Assembly: GCA_009823395.1 (NCBI GenBank)
Contig: CM020518.1
Location: forward strand, 11,088,501-11,152,500
Direction of reading: 5' to 3'
Length of the DNA: 64,000 nucleotides
Origin: Thamnaconus septentrionalis
Taxonomy: Eukaryota > Chordata > Actinopteri > Tetraodontiformes > Monacanthidae
Shown: one piece after another, positions 1 to 12,670 of the stretch
Numbering within the stretch: the stretch's first letter is position 1
How the letters are laid out: every line of letters starts with the position of its first letter
Program-made: the position numbers and the translations under genes
Notes under the pieces: model-generated
The model's database searches: none
Seen by the model: the letters and a program-made list of their open reading frames with translations, nothing else
What the model was told of the DNA's origin: nothing

Positions 1-299
1 CATTCATGCTTTCCTTACGGAAGAATACACTGAAATATGTCAGGTAAGGTTGTGTCTGACAAAAGTCTGGGATTAAAGAACCAACGAGAAGTAATGCTAA
101 GCTACTTGCTACCTCAAATATCTCCGATGGTCTGCTTGCGCGGTGGACAATGTAGCCAGGAAAAATACATACATACCTCCTTGAACACATCCGCAAGACG
201 CACAGACTTCAAACAGCTCTCAGAGGGTGTAGGGGGATAAAAAGCCAAACAGTTTTTCGCTGCTGGAAACAAGCGGCGCCTCCTTCTCGTCGTAATCCA

Positions 300-480
300 T
301 CGGCCTAATTGGCGCCGTTTGAGGCAGAAGAAAACAATTAATTGCTAATTAAAACATTGGCATTGACCTTAATACTTTCGCCCCCCAAAGTGAAACTTGA
401 CTTTTGCATGAGCTCGTAACAGCTGACATTCAGTGCCTCTGGGAGTGTTTGTGATTTTCAAAGTGCAACCATATGTCTCC
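300..480. promoter_or_regulatory. Candidate conserved regulatory block
   Basis: Dense homeodomain-type cores (CAATTAATTGCTAATTAAAA at 336-355) are followed by complex, non-repetitive sequence. The character is that of vertebrate developmental enhancers, but conservation could not be checked. Confidence 0.3.
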
Positions 481-1377
481 TGATGGGACGTTATCCCCAC
501 TGGTTCGCCGTATCCCCCGCACCCCCGACCCCAGAGAGTTTCACAGGCACATCCAACCTCATTACAACAGCGGATGACATCACGGTTGGTGCTTTTTCTC
601 CGAGGTGCTGCCAGGATCACTGAGGCTCACGGGAGAGTTGTTGTTGGCCAGTCGATATTCAGTTGTTTTTTTTAAAGGTGTGTTTATGCAGTAAGCAGTT
701 ACTGTTGCATCACATTAGATTTTCACATCGGAGATCTATAAGTTGGAGACATTTTTCCACTTGTTTTTGATGTTAATCAAAGTTAGTGTGTAAATGAGAA
801 TGTTACAACATATTATCAAGGCTCAAAACTTCCACAGATTGTAATTCGCTCTTGTACACTAATGCACGCTACACTTTTTAATGTCATTATACAGCAGCTC
901 AATAGGCATCATTTAGAATTGATTTTTGAAATACAACTGGACCAATAAGAAGAAGAAAAAAAAAAAAGCAAAACAGTAAGCTAAGGTTCGGCGAGTGCAT
1001 TGACGGCTTCACTGCCCCGCTGTGGGGCACTTTTACCAAAACTAGCGACGGACACGTGAAATGTATTCAACTGATCTGTGAAACACCCCATTCCAATCTG
1101 CTCCATGGCGCGCCAGGTCAGCTCCTCAAGCCCCCACCATGAAACCGAATACAAATGACAACACACAAGCGCTGATTGAAGCGATCCCAAATCTCGCTGA
1201 GCCGTTGGCCGGACCGTAAGAAAATGTTTGCAGAGCCGGCGTGACTTTTAACCAGAGTGCCCCCTCAGGTTCAGTGCTTGGATTGGAGTGAAAGGTTGTC
1301 CATAAAATATGCATGTCACACCAGGGGCCTGCGGTGGAGGGGGTGCGAGTGTGTGTTTACGTATGTGTGAGTTGAAA

Positions 1378-1398
1378 TGTGTGTGTGTGTGTGTGTGC
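1378..1398. repeat. (TG)n microsatellite
   Basis: About 10 TG units in a GT-rich neighbourhood (1345-1435). Confidence 0.95.
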
Positions 1399-4300
1399 AG
1401 GGCTGTATTTTTCCTGCATGTGCCTGTGTGCCAGGCGGGTTGCTAATGGATTACTCTCAGAGGCGCGGAGGTGTAGTTTAAAATACAGTCACATACCGCC
1501 AGTAGATTTATGCTGTGGCCACACGGAAATACGATACGGCCGTGATTCCGAATGAAGACGGAATTTGTTTTGTGCATTTTTCACGTTCTGTGGTTGTCTG
1601 AAACAAAACAAAACAAAAAAAAAGGGATTTTCAAAAAGCACAAACCCGCATTTAATCTTCTCCAGAATTACACACACACCAAGGATGTGATTCTACCCTG
1701 GTGGTTTGATGGGTTTGTGTTTCATCATCTTGTCAGGGCGTTTCCAGCCGCTCTTAAAATTTCATGGATTCCGCAACCAATCAGTTTAATTTATGGATAA
1801 ACAGGCAGGCCGATGTGATGACAAGAAGCCACAGCTGCAGCAGTGCTCAGAAGAAGACCAGAGCGAGAAGATCCGATTGGCCCACTTGATCGTGAAGAAC
1901 AGATAATTCGCCCAATCGGCTTCTGAGTTTTTCCTCCCTCTGCCAGACGCTTTCTAGGATCTCTTCACCTGATGGAGGTGGAGACCACTGCCTCTACAGC
2001 TGCCTCCTCCACTTTGAAAACAGTTTAATACGTATTTTATCTGCATATTTTGTTTTCACAAATAAGAATATTAATTCTAACGTCGCTGATATATTTTTTT
2101 TTTTTTCTGCCTACGGGGCTGCAGAACCAGCTGTAAACATATCCTGCATATCCATGACTATACCCGTATTTACTATGCTGGTTTAACAAGTAAGCAAAAA
2201 AAGCATATAAAATTACCAGAATATCCATTAAAATCTCTCTGCGCACCCAGTTTCAGTTTCGCAGGATGCAAAGCGACATGCCTGTCTGGGCTGCGGGAGA
2301 TGCCACCCAGCCACCTAAGCTGACGAGAGAGCACAAGACAGATGACGCCTCGTTGGCAGATGACAAGGACGACGGCTCATTTGAATAAGACTCGACATTG
2401 CTTGTGACTTTGAGACGCCTCAAAAAAAAAGAAGAAAAAAAAAAGAAATCAGCCCAGCCAGCTTTGGAAGACTGATTTCCATCTCTTTATCTGATCTGAG
2501 CTGCAACAATGTCCTTCTTTGCCCGGAAGTGAAATTTATAAATTGACTCAAGACTGCAAAAACTGGAGGGGAGACGACGTCGCATTCCTCTGTTTTTGTG
2601 ACTTTGTATCGACTCCCAGCGTGTTCTTGAATAAATTTGATGGACTTGGCTGATTAATTTTAACGCCTCCCCGTGACATTGCTTGTGGCTACTCTTCTTA
2701 CAACTTTGTGCCATGGACGCTGGTGTTGGGGAAAGGTGCGCATGCCTCTAAATTGAAGAAAAGAAATTCTGTGGAATTTCTAGCACCCATCCCTTTGGGC
2801 AGCGTCTTGATTGAGGTCTAAAGTTTGTTCTCTTTAGACCCTCAGGCCAGGTCAATGAAACGAGGACGCTCCCTCTTCCATGATGCACGCGAGGAACAGC
2901 TTCTTCTTCGCGCAACAACGACAATCAAAATGTCAGTTTCTGACCCCAAGCGCACAAAAGCAGGGAAGAGTGAAGTGGGAATTTTCGATCAAGATGGTTA
3001 CGAGCGAAGAGGCTCAACCGAGACCAGGCTGAGAAGCACGAGGATCACAGACTGACGCTACACCAACAGCGTTGCCTAGTAACGCAAAGTTTCACGTGCG
3101 GGTCCTGGCGTGGCACGAAAAAAAAAAAAAACGCCTGCCTTTGCGCTGCGTTCTACTCACTCGCCATGCTGATCGCACCGCATCCCACTTGGTTATGTTT
3201 TGTTTGATAGCCACATGGCTTGTTTCGTTGCGCTTTGAACCTTTTGCAACGGTAAAGTAATTGGTTGAACGCAAATTATCATTTTTTTTTGCGTACATGA
3301 AGGTATCAAAGCCGACACGACGGATAGAGAAAAGATTTAAAACAAAAAAAAAATGTTTCTCTTTCCACTTTGTTTGACATTTTAAGTGTACATCACAAGG
3401 CTACCTCGTCAAAAAATGTGATACACACATATTAACAATATCATCTGAGCCTGGCACAGGGTCTCTGTCAACAAGCTATAAATTCGTTGGATATTGGCTT
3501 CACTTGTCGCTCTGTTTTGGTCTCCACCAACTCCTGAGGGGAATCGCTGGCTAATTAACCATTCGCTACGCTGTTGCTAACCTTGGCAGGGGAGGCATAT
3601 TTTTCCACCTTCCACAGTAGCTCAGAGTAATCATGACGACAAGAACAAAGCTGTGGGAAGAGGGGCCGCTGGAGGTTGGATCCTGGAGATGGAAACTCCT
3701 TCAGAGGGACGAGCAAAACTCTCAGATGAGATGAGGCTGCTCCCTCCCGAGGCTCCGAGGTGTCAGACTCCTCACGGGCGTAGCGCAAAAACCCTCAGAA
3801 GCCACTCCTCCGCCCCCCAGTCCCCCCGACCATCCGAGCTGCGCCGCTGCTTCCACATTTATCCTCATATATTTATACAGCAGCGCTCAACCCCCAACAC
3901 TTACGCAAGAAATCGGTGAAAGATGTTGCAGTGCAGCGCAAGAAAACCATCGAATGTTCAACAAGGTGGGTCCCCCACAAGCGCTAGCGGGGAATTTAGC
4001 CGGTGTAGCGGGCCAAAAACTATTTGCTGTGCCCCCCCCGCTGCCTATTTGTTCGCCATGGGCCCGCGGGGACAAGCGCTCCACCTATTGTGAGCTGAAA
4101 GGCACCTGAGGAGAAGAGGCGAACTGGCGGGGTTTCTTTGTATTCGCTATCTTCATCAGTCACGGGGTGGTAGCTTATCAGATTTCAATCTTATGAGTTG
4201 TCAACTGATGTGAGAGAAGCCCCGCAGTAGCTTGAAAGGGCTAAACGGCTTAATCTGACTGCAGACCGACTCAGTGGCAGTTTACCAAACCTTTGAAAAA

Positions 4301-4850
4301 AAAAAATCAAAATCAAATTGTATAGTCCTCTGGTCAGACCAGTGTTTTTGCTTTAACAGTTGGGTGTTAACACACTGTACCGCACTGATGGAATCACTGG
4401 ATGATGGTTTTGGGATAATGTCACCTCTTCCAGCACCGCCAAACCCCCCTTTTTTTTCCCCGTTGGTTGCTAGGAGACTACGCTAGAGCGCCTAAAGGTT
4501 TCCAGAGATGAGCGTAATGTTCCAGAGCCCTACTTTCTTCCCCCCCCTCTTCTGCCGGAGTGTAGGGTGGGGGAGAAACCCCCGCCATGCTTTGCATCGA
4601 GTGAAGGATTGCTTCTGCATCAGTCAAAGGGAGGCTGCCAATGGTGCAAAAACACTGCAGACAGAGAGGGGAGAATGATGGGCGTGGAGGAGAATGAAGG
4701 AGGAATTATGCGTTGCGGCAGTGCAAACAGCAACTTTCTGTTGCATGACAATGTTATGGATTATCGCCACGCAGAACATAATGATAAACTGCAGGGGGAT
4801 CAAAGAAAGGCTCATCTCTGGCTCTGTCAGCGCGCTGCCAAGACTCTCCG

Positions 4851-4862
4851 CCAATAGGGGGC
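4851..4862 (+). promoter_or_regulatory. Weak CTCF-like site
   Basis: CCAATAGGGGGC differs from the CTCF core at one position. It lies in unique sequence and shares the orientation of the 42.8 kb site. Confidence 0.3.
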
Positions 4863-5450
4863 AGTAAAGCTCTACACTGTCTCCACGCGCAATCATCGGC
4901 AACCTAATTGTTCCCCCCGTTTCTTTCCGGCTTTGCCTCTCATTATGTTTCAATTTTCTGATTACCCACTCAAACACTCAAACCGGCTCCCACAACATCA
5001 GCCAGTCAATTGGAGAAAAACCAGGAGAAAGGCGGGCAGGGGAATTTCCCACAAGGCCGTTCTCCGTTAATGAAATCCCCGCTCCTTTCGCCCAGAATCC
5101 CGATCCCACGGATGTTGCGCGTGCAAAATATACCGTTGATTCAGGCAACTCTGAAGACATCAGGCCCCACCGCTCAACCAACGGGAATATTTTCGCAACT
5201 CGCTTCCGCACTGTTTTTTTTTTTTTCCCCAAGTGTGTTTTTTTCCCACTGCATATTCCGAAAGAGAGGAAAGAAAAAGAAAAAGTAAACCAAACTGAAT
5301 TTGGGGGAGCGCCGCTGCAAGGAAACTAATTGAGCGAGCAAGGATTTGGGTCAAAGTCTCCGCAGCTCAGAAATGAGAAACCGACGTGTGAGCTGCGCGC
5401 ATCCGATGCATTTTTAAATTTTTTCTCCATTTGGAATTATACCAAATAAG

Positions 5451-5600
5451 AGGCGTGGCACGGTGGTTAGCGCTGCCGCACGTTCCCGAGGAACCTGGTG
5501 AGAACGCCGGCAGGTGCAGAGGAGAACTGGCAAACTCCCTGGGATTCGAACCCACGGCCGCCTCGCTCAACTTTATTGTCCCTCGAGGGGAAATTTGCGC
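5451..5600. mobile_element. Composite remnant of fish tRNA-headed repeats
   Basis: Three recognisable pieces abut. The first is GGCACGGTGGTTAGCGCTG (5457-5475) on the plus strand, like the head of a common fish repeat. The second is a segment whose minus strand reads GGGTTCGAATCCC (complement of 5541-5553) and continues into GGAGTTTGCC and TTCTCC, like the body of the same class in opposite orientation. The third is ACTTTATTGTCCCTCGAGG then GGAAAT (5570-5594), like the end of another fish repeat. Head and body face each other, so this is a rearranged or nested remnant and not one intact copy. No coding potential is seen. Confidence 0.5.
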
Positions 5601-7676
5601 GGGGGCGATCAAGAGCGGCGCTGTCTTGTAATTGCATGCATACATTCATGGGTGAAGAGGTATGACGGGATGGAGACAAAAACATGCGGAATTAGGGTGC
5701 AATTTATGGCGCACTTTGCAATACAGCAAAAGGGCGTACGAGTATATATTTCATTTACATGCATGCATCCATATATGTCACGGCCTCAGACCAGCTTCGG
5801 TCGGCGATCATGGCTCCGGTGCGGTGACGACTGATGAAATGTACCGCGGGCACCGCGTAAACACATTTTATATGCATGTATTTTCCCCTGCAACACATAT
5901 ATCACAGCCTCGGAAAGCAAAGAGGCGCCTCGGGGAGCGATGTGTCGGCTGAGCAGTCGGAGGCGCCACGTCATCTCGGCGATGTAAACCTACAAACTTG
6001 CTTGAGAGGGAGAACGTGGTTGCGAGTCAGTAGCAGGGCCAATCGGCCGATCTCTCTTGTTTGCAGCCGTCAGATGTCATGTTTACGCAAGTGAAACTCT
6101 CCAAGTGGAAATGTTGCTTTAATCTTCACGTGATGGCTCAATTCTGTTTTGTTTTATCATTTTCTTTTTTAAATCCCAGTCTGAACTGGTGGTAAGACTT
6201 TGGTGTAAACCTGAGAAACATCAGGCAAAAAACAGAAAAGGTTCTCTCTACCCTCAGGCTACCTGCTGTTATTTTATTTGAAGAATAACTTCTTCTCTGT
6301 CCAGGTGAAGAGAAGAAAGTAAGAAGAAGGAAAAAAAAAAAAAAAAACGCCCAGAGCAACAACAAATGAGGCGACTGAGTCTGAGCTGTTTCACGACTCA
6401 TTTGCAAATTACTCTGGCCTGCAAGTCACTCGAATATGGATTTGATGCCTTCTCACTTGAATACTTTCTTCCCAAATGCAGATTTGGTGCTAAAGTGAGC
6501 ACGCTAACTGGTGCTGGCACAACAAAACATGGTTCTTTTCCAATACAAAATGGTCCTAAATTAATTGATTTGGATTCTTCTTTTGTTTGCCTGTCAGATG
6601 CACTTTCAGATGTACATTAAATACGTACTGTCACATTTGATGCATAAGGACTCTTTGTTTATTTGACTGTCCTCGCTGATATTTGGCTAGCAAGCATGCT
6701 AACAGCTGCTATTACAGTTAAAATTTCTATATTAGCCAGATGGTGGTGCGAGAGAGCTAGAGTGACACTTTCTTCTGAAAGTCTTTCCTCCAAACCAGAA
6801 CCAAAACACGGGTGGATGTGGTCTTAATTTGACAGATATTGAGCCGAGGAGTTGGGACTTGCGATTTCAGCGAGGTGAAACGAAATACGTTTGCCTACCA
6901 GTGTGGACTGACCTTCTAAATCAACACAATTTCAGCTCAAGAACACCATCTTGCGAGTCGAAAGCCGCTGCCACCGGAAAGCAAAACTCGTTTTAAAAAA
7001 TGAGACAAAGAGATCAAATGAGAAAAATCCCCAATACCTATGCAGTGCAAATTTATAGCCCTGTCTGTTTGTATTTGATTTGTTTGTGTATCCCCTTTGC
7101 ATTCAAAGGTTTAGTGTCTCCCTTGAATTTTTATCAGGGGGGAAGCAGGCAAATAGATTTTATTCTTTGAAGGCGTTATTCATGGTACTGACAAATGCTT
7201 GACGCTGGTGCTGCAATATGATTAAAACGAGAAGTCTGCCTGTAAATGCCGAGAGAAGATTTAGTGGAAGCAATTTTTTTCCCCTCCCTCAAAGTACAAA
7301 CAGCTTTTATTGATCTGATTTTAAGATGCGACTGCGGACAAAACAACACTTTTCATAATTTCTTCTTCGTACACTGTGAGAGAGGGTAATCCCCCCGTCA
7401 TGCTACTGCGCTCCCATGCATTCGACAAGGTTTGTGCATGTCAAGTATCGAGTGGTGGGCATCGGTGCTTAGCTAGGTTAGCCACGGCTAGCTGGCGAAG
7501 ACAGTCTCACGCTACAACGCGGACTCTGTGCGTATGGGCAGTTCACAGTGATTTTTGTCCAGCTAGCATGCTAACGGAAAGTAATTAGTGTTGCACACTT
7601 GGACGATAAGGAGAAGGTCCAGACGTGCTTGTGTGGTTTGTACTGCTTTACTTTGTCTCTTGCAGCATCTGCAACT

Positions 7677-7733
7677 CACACACCGGCATTAGCTCACCGC
7701 TAGCTCTGCAACAGGCGTGACTTGAGTGGCGTC
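7677..7733 (+). repeat. Diverged direct duplication, copy 1
   Basis: CACACACCGGCATTAGCT, then CACCGCTAGCTCTGCAAC and TTGAGTGGCGTC. It matches 7885-7932 with substitutions and a gap of about 9 bp in the second copy. Confidence 0.7.
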
Positions 7734-7884
7734 TCTTTCCTTGACTCATAATATATGTGTCTGCTACTCATTCACACTCACTCACACTTGGCTGTCTATT
7801 TCTCAGGCACCCTCTAGCTCAGTATATGCGCAAAGTGATAGAACCTACAAGCAAATACAACAACGTATACAGTGCTTTGTGACG

Positions 7885-7932
7885 CACACACCTGCATTAG
7901 CTTAGCACTAGCTTTGCAACTTGAGTGGCATC
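7885..7932 (+). repeat. Diverged direct duplication, copy 2
   Basis: CACACACCTGCATTAGCT, then TAGCACTAGCTTTGCAAC and TTGAGTGGCATC. It is the shorter counterpart of 7677-7733, 208 bp downstream. Confidence 0.7.
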
Positions 7933-8677
7933 AGGACCCCCCTCCCAGCTATAGCTGCCACCAGTGCCTGTGTACAATACCAAATAGCCAATCTACGCCA
8001 AAGCCTACTGCTATTGCCAGTGAATCAGCAATATTACAATAATTGACAACAACAGTGAAATCAAAACAAATAAACTGAGACTGGGTGCGGCCGTCGACCA
8101 ATCAGAGCGGTAAACAATCAGAGAATGAAAATGTTTGTGCACTTTTTGCTGCTCTCGCCAGTCGTTCCAGTTCCTTTTGATGCGATGCTCCTCTTCGGGG
8201 ACGGAGAAGTTAGGTAACCAGCCTAACATGGGAGAGGCTCAGAGTTTCTCAGAAAGCCCGCAGGCCGCTGTGCCCGAGGTGCTTTGGGGGTTGTTTCAAG
8301 AGGCTTCGCTGCAGCTGCGGCGCGTGAGAGGTGAAGAGCGCTGAGCGCCGAGCTAATGGCTTGTTCATTTTTTTTTCGTTGACAGGGTTCCAGTGAGAGC
8401 GGAGTGGTTGCACCCCCTCCGCTCCCTCTTTTTTCGTGGCAGCGCGTCAAGGTTTCGGCGCGGCCGTCCGACCGCCACATTGCCAGGAAGCTGAGTTCAA
8501 CCCTCGGCAGGCTTAAAAGCCCGTCTCCGTTGCAAAAAAAGAGCAATTTGTTTAGTGGCCTGCGCGCTCCCCCTGAGGAAACCCTTCAAATTGGTTGCGG
8601 GAAGAAAAAGTTCCGGAAGTCTGCGCTCTGAATGCAAGTGGAGGGCAGGCAGGCAGGCAGGCCTAAAGGTGTCATCC

Positions 8678-9110
8678 GCATTTTAATTAAGGAGCGACTC
8701 CCAAAAGATTGACGCCGATTCAATACACGCAATTGAGAATTAATAAAAATCCAGACGGCGCCGCCCCGGGGGGAAAGGAGGGACAACGGCGTCTTTCGCC
8801 ATCGACAAATAGACACGGGGTCACAGACGTTTTCATTTCGCTCGCGTTTCCAGACAATAAATAACAAAATGATCTACGTCTGGAGGAGGTGGCGGGCGTC
8901 ACATCACGGCGACGGGAAGCGCGCTGATAAAGACAAAAGCGTCAGAGCTAAATCACCGCTTTGGCTCGGCCTGTCACTCAAAGTCGTGTTTCTCATCGAG
9001 GAAGCGCGACAGGCGATAAAAATCATCAGGCTGGCGATTAATAAAGGGCAGCTGCAAAACATTTCCTCGTGAATTAAAGCGAAGACGCTTCCCATTCTTT
9101 TGTGAAATAC
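8678..9110. promoter_or_regulatory. Candidate conserved regulatory block
   Basis: It contains TTTTAATTAA (8681-8690), GAATTAATAA and GATTAATAAAG motifs within complex CpG-containing sequence and no repeats. The mix of AT cores and CpG is typical of fish developmental enhancers. Function is inferred. Confidence 0.35.
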
Positions 9111-9142
9111 TCTGCAGTGGCTTAGACACATGTTGAGCTCCT

Positions 9143-9166
9143 GTTTGTTTGTTTGTTTGTTTGTTT
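9143..9166. repeat. (GTTT)6 microsatellite
   Basis: Six uninterrupted GTTT units. Confidence 0.95.
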
Positions 9167-9400
9167 GGAATAATCATTCAGTGACTTGCCCGCGTCGTGT
9201 AACGCATAATCCCCTTCCTCTTGTTTGATTTCACTTCAACGTCCAATGTGCATTAGCATGACAGTGATCGTCGCACCAGCCATGTGCCAATTGCTGGAAG
9301 CAGACTGCCTGCTGTTTCCTTGGTTGCAGAAAATGACACGAGCCATTTTCTAACTCGGGCTCAAAAAGCCTGTTTGCTCTGCTTGGCTTTTTTTATTTTC

Positions 9401-9426
9401 GAGAGAGAGAGAGAGAGAGAGAGAGA
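9401..9426. repeat. (GA)13 microsatellite
   Basis: Uninterrupted GA followed by an A run. Confidence 0.95.
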
Positions 9427-11323
9427 AAAAAAAAAACCCACCCCCAAAAATACAAAAATGAGCTCCCAGCCGCAGTGATTAAAAGCAGGGCGGAGAAAAA
9501 CACGGCTGCGGCAGCGCTGCTATTAAAACTCCGTCCTATTTAAACTCCATCCTAAATTTATTTGGATACTGGCTGATCTGTATGTGGGTATGCTGTGAAT
9601 TTTAATAGCGGAGCCGCGGCGGAGGTTTTTTCCTTTTTTCATTTCAAAACAAAGAAGAACTTGTGTGGGCGGTGGGAAAAAGTGAAAAAAAAATAAATCA
9701 CACTGCATTTGGAGGGGAAGGAAATATTACGACGGAAACTTTCTCGTCTCCTCTTCGGGCTCTGTTGTCTCCTAATTAAGTCGCGGCCGATGCTTTTTTG
9801 TTTTGCGTCGGGACTCTAATGTAAGATAAAAACTTCACCCTGGGCTTCAACCTTGGAGCTCACTCAAAATTAAAAAACAGGTCAAGTGAATTCTGGATTT
9901 GTAATTGCCCGTAATGAGGCGTTTATCTGCGGGAAGGGGGCGGGACTTAAAAATGAGACTTCGCAGTCGCACAGTCACAAGTGGGAGTGGGTTAGGGGTG
10001 GTGATGGTGGTGGTGGTGGGAGGGGCTTCGAACCTTGACGCACACTGTCCGGCTGTCTACGCACACACAGCAGCACCCGCTCAGGATTTCTGCTGTCTCG
10101 CCCCTTCAACCGCCGGCGGTGGAAAAACCTCGAGAAGTTTGCGGGGCGAAGACGTCAGACTTTCTCTCGGTTTCGTCTTGAACTTTGCACCTTTGAAAGA
10201 TTTAGGCGAGCGTTTTTGCGAGTTGCAGACAAATTAGTTGCAGGGAAGAGATATAAATTAGAAAAAAAAATATGGATTTCCGCTGGTAAGAATCCACTGT
10301 GGCTGAAAAATGAAAAACAGCGGGATGGAGCTCATTGGTCGGAGTGAAACAGTCTGAGTGTCAAAGCAAATGGAAAAAAAAAAACATGAGAAATTCTTGT
10401 CTGCTGCACAAATACTTGCTTGAATTTTAAGCGCTTGCTCATAACGGTCCTCCTTAACTATACCGCTTCTAAAATCTGAAGGCTTGATGTTTTTTTCTTG
10501 GTTTTTAAACTCTCTGTCTACATGTGACCTTTTTAAATAAAATGAATCATAAGCAGCATCAGCGTTGCGACAGATTTCAGGTGATTCAGATGGATTTGTT
10601 TTTCTTTTCTAAAGGAAGCAATCTAACAAGCAGAAAGTTCAAAGGAAGAGCTGCTTATTCCAATCCCACTTCTTCCCACAGCCTCTCTCGTCACTCAACC
10701 TCCACCTCCACCTCTTCCCACCCTCGGACTCCGCTTTCGCCGCCGATCCACCCACAACTTTCTGCTGCTCCGTCCTCGTTTCTTTTTTTTTTGTTTGTTT
10801 GTTTTGCTCTCTTGCTGCAGTCTTGATTTTTAAAATTCCAGTCATTTTCTTCCTCTCGGGGGGGGCACTCCGTCATGGAGGGCCTTTAGTTCCGCCGATG
10901 GAGCTCGGGCTGGAGGAGGAGCAGAAGAAATAAAGGGGTGGGCGGAGGAGTCGGGGGTTGGGGGTTGTTTGAGGGATCTCATCTGAGGGTGAAATGATGA
11001 TGACACGGAGGACAGCTCGTGGCCCCAGGCCTGCTGCTGACATCTAAATCTGCTGTTGACGGTGGAAGGCAGCTCTGATGCTCGCTCCCTGTCCGGCCCC
11101 CGACGACGTGCACCTACACTACAGTCGCTCAAATAGCTGATCGGCCAATCACTCGGCAGCGTATTTTGGACACGTAGGGGCGCGGCGTAGGCGACTTGCC
11201 GGAGTTCAAAGCGAGCGTCGGGAATGTGGAGGAAAGAGGATTGAAGTGACTTTGAACGCCCGCCGAACCGCGGCTCTACCGGGATTCTCATCATATCACC
11301 AATCATTGCAGGGCTGTGCGGGG

Positions 11324-11326
<3 letters not shown>

Positions 11327-11360
<34 letters not shown>
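11327..11360. repeat. (GA)17 microsatellite
   Basis: 34 bp of uninterrupted GA. Confidence 0.95.
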
Positions 11361-11364
<4 letters not shown>

Positions 11365-11535
11365 GATCCGGTGAGTGGCAGAAGTGGAGTTGAAAATGCC
11401 TTGCTGAGGCGAGGGGTCAGAGGTCAGACTGGCTGGCGACCATAGAAAGTCAACAGAGACTCAAATAACCACTGGTTACAGTCAAATGCTGCAGTATAAA
11501 CGTGTGTGTGTCTGTGTGTATATATGTATATCCTT

Positions 11536-11593
11536 ATGTAAGTCCTTAAATAAGATGTATGTATGCTAATAAGATGTATGTAAGTCCTTAAAT
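11536..11593 (+). repeat. Short interleaved direct repeats
   Basis: ATGTAAGTCCTTAAAT occurs at 11536-11551 and 11578-11593, and AATAAGATGTATGTA at 11549-11563 and 11568-11582. They are exact copies produced by nested slippage or small duplications in AT-rich DNA. Confidence 0.8.
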
Positions 11594-12312
11594 CTTACAG
11601 GCAGATCTGCTTTTACATCAGCCCAAGGTAGGAAATTCAATATAAAAAATTTAAAACAATATGTATATTTTTGTTCTTGGACGGCATAATGTGTTTTAGC
11701 CCTCAAAGGCCGGAGGCTTGAAATGAGTCGCTAAAAGAAGCTCAGTTCCAACTTCCGTGCAGCTTTACTTGGGGTCTTTAGGATCCCGGGGCAACACTTT
11801 CTGCTTTCTGTCATTTCTATAGTACGTCTATAGCTGCCTCCGCCCGGTCCCTGCCGGCTGCAGGCCTCATTAAAGCTGTGGATAGCTCAATGGCCTGTCA
11901 CACCGCATCTCAGTGCCCATTTATCTCAAGCTGACCGTTGTTGCCCGGACTCGTGTGTGTGTGTGTTCTTGAGATGTGTGCCAGGGTATCAGTAGGTCAC
12001 TGTGTTACAGATGTTTATGTCTGCGGCTTGCCACCGACTTCCCTGCGAGGCGTTTAGCGTCAGTCGCAAAGAGGCTAAACAAAGCCGTGGCGCAGGCCCG
12101 TAGCGATGATAAAAAAAAAAAAATGCGGCGTGAGTCACCGTCTCTTTGTTTTCTTTTTTTTTGCATGTTTTCTTTTTGCAGGTTGTCTGAAGGTCTTTGC
12201 ACTTTTTTCTTTTTTTGCTCCTCCCCATTTTTCAGCTCATTACAATTCCACCGCGAGCATAATCCAAGGACGGCCTCGGCTCCGCAGGAGGACCGCAGCA
12301 GCAGCGGACGCG

Positions 12313-12335
12313 GCAGCAGCAGCAGCAGCAGCAGC
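12313..12335. repeat. (GCA)n triplet repeat
   Basis: Seven to eight GCA/CAG units, with an imperfect GCAGCAGC leader at 12295-12305. It would read as serine or alanine runs, which explains apparent frames here. Confidence 0.95.
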
Positions 12336-12633
12336 CGGGCCACATCTCTGCAGGATACTCGGTAAACAACGCTCAGGGTTGGAGGGACATGGAGGAATCG
12401 CCGGGCGTGACATTTAAAAAAGCAAAAAGAACCAGGGATGCCGTGCACTTCATTTCTAAAATCGAAGGCGGGGGACGTGCAACAGGTCGGGTTTGCATCA
12501 TCACGGATCGCAGGTTTTGTATTTTGTCGGTGGCGCCGAGCTGGCGCTGCGCGGCTTGACGCAGTTTGTTCTGCACAGGCCGACGGGCAAAAGAAGAGAG
12601 AGGGGAGGAAAACCCGCACGCGCTTCACCGCGG

Positions 12634-12670
12634 AAATAAATAAATAAATAAATGAATGAATGAACGAACG
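12634..12670. repeat. (AAAT)n/(GAAT)n compound microsatellite
   Basis: AAAT units pass into GAAT and then GAAC units, a stepwise mutated tetranucleotide array. Confidence 0.95.

Larger units (their letters stand above)
1..5450. other. Non-coding stretch
   Basis: No gene is recognisable. Apart from the block at 300-480, the TG array at 1378 and the weak CTCF-like site, I see unique sequence with short A and T runs (2092-2106, 3120-3131, 5214-5226). Frames of 60-117 codons overlap on both strands and have no family resemblance. Confidence 0.6.
5601..8677. other. Non-coding stretch
   Basis: It holds only the 7.7/7.9 kb duplication and a GGCA run at 8644-8662. From about 8160 to 8640 the DNA becomes CpG-rich, but no promoter elements or coding frame could be recognised. 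Confidence 0.55.

Noticed and set aside
5530..5560. Possible tRNA gene from the GGGTTCGAATCCC motif on the minus strand
   Set aside because: There is no acceptor stem, anticodon arm or box A at the right distance. It fits a tRNA-derived repeat instead.
5752..5912. Apparent repeat of ATATGTCACGGCCTC-like text near 5774 and 5896
   Set aside because: Similarity is limited to about 16 bp and does not extend, so it is too weak to call a duplication.
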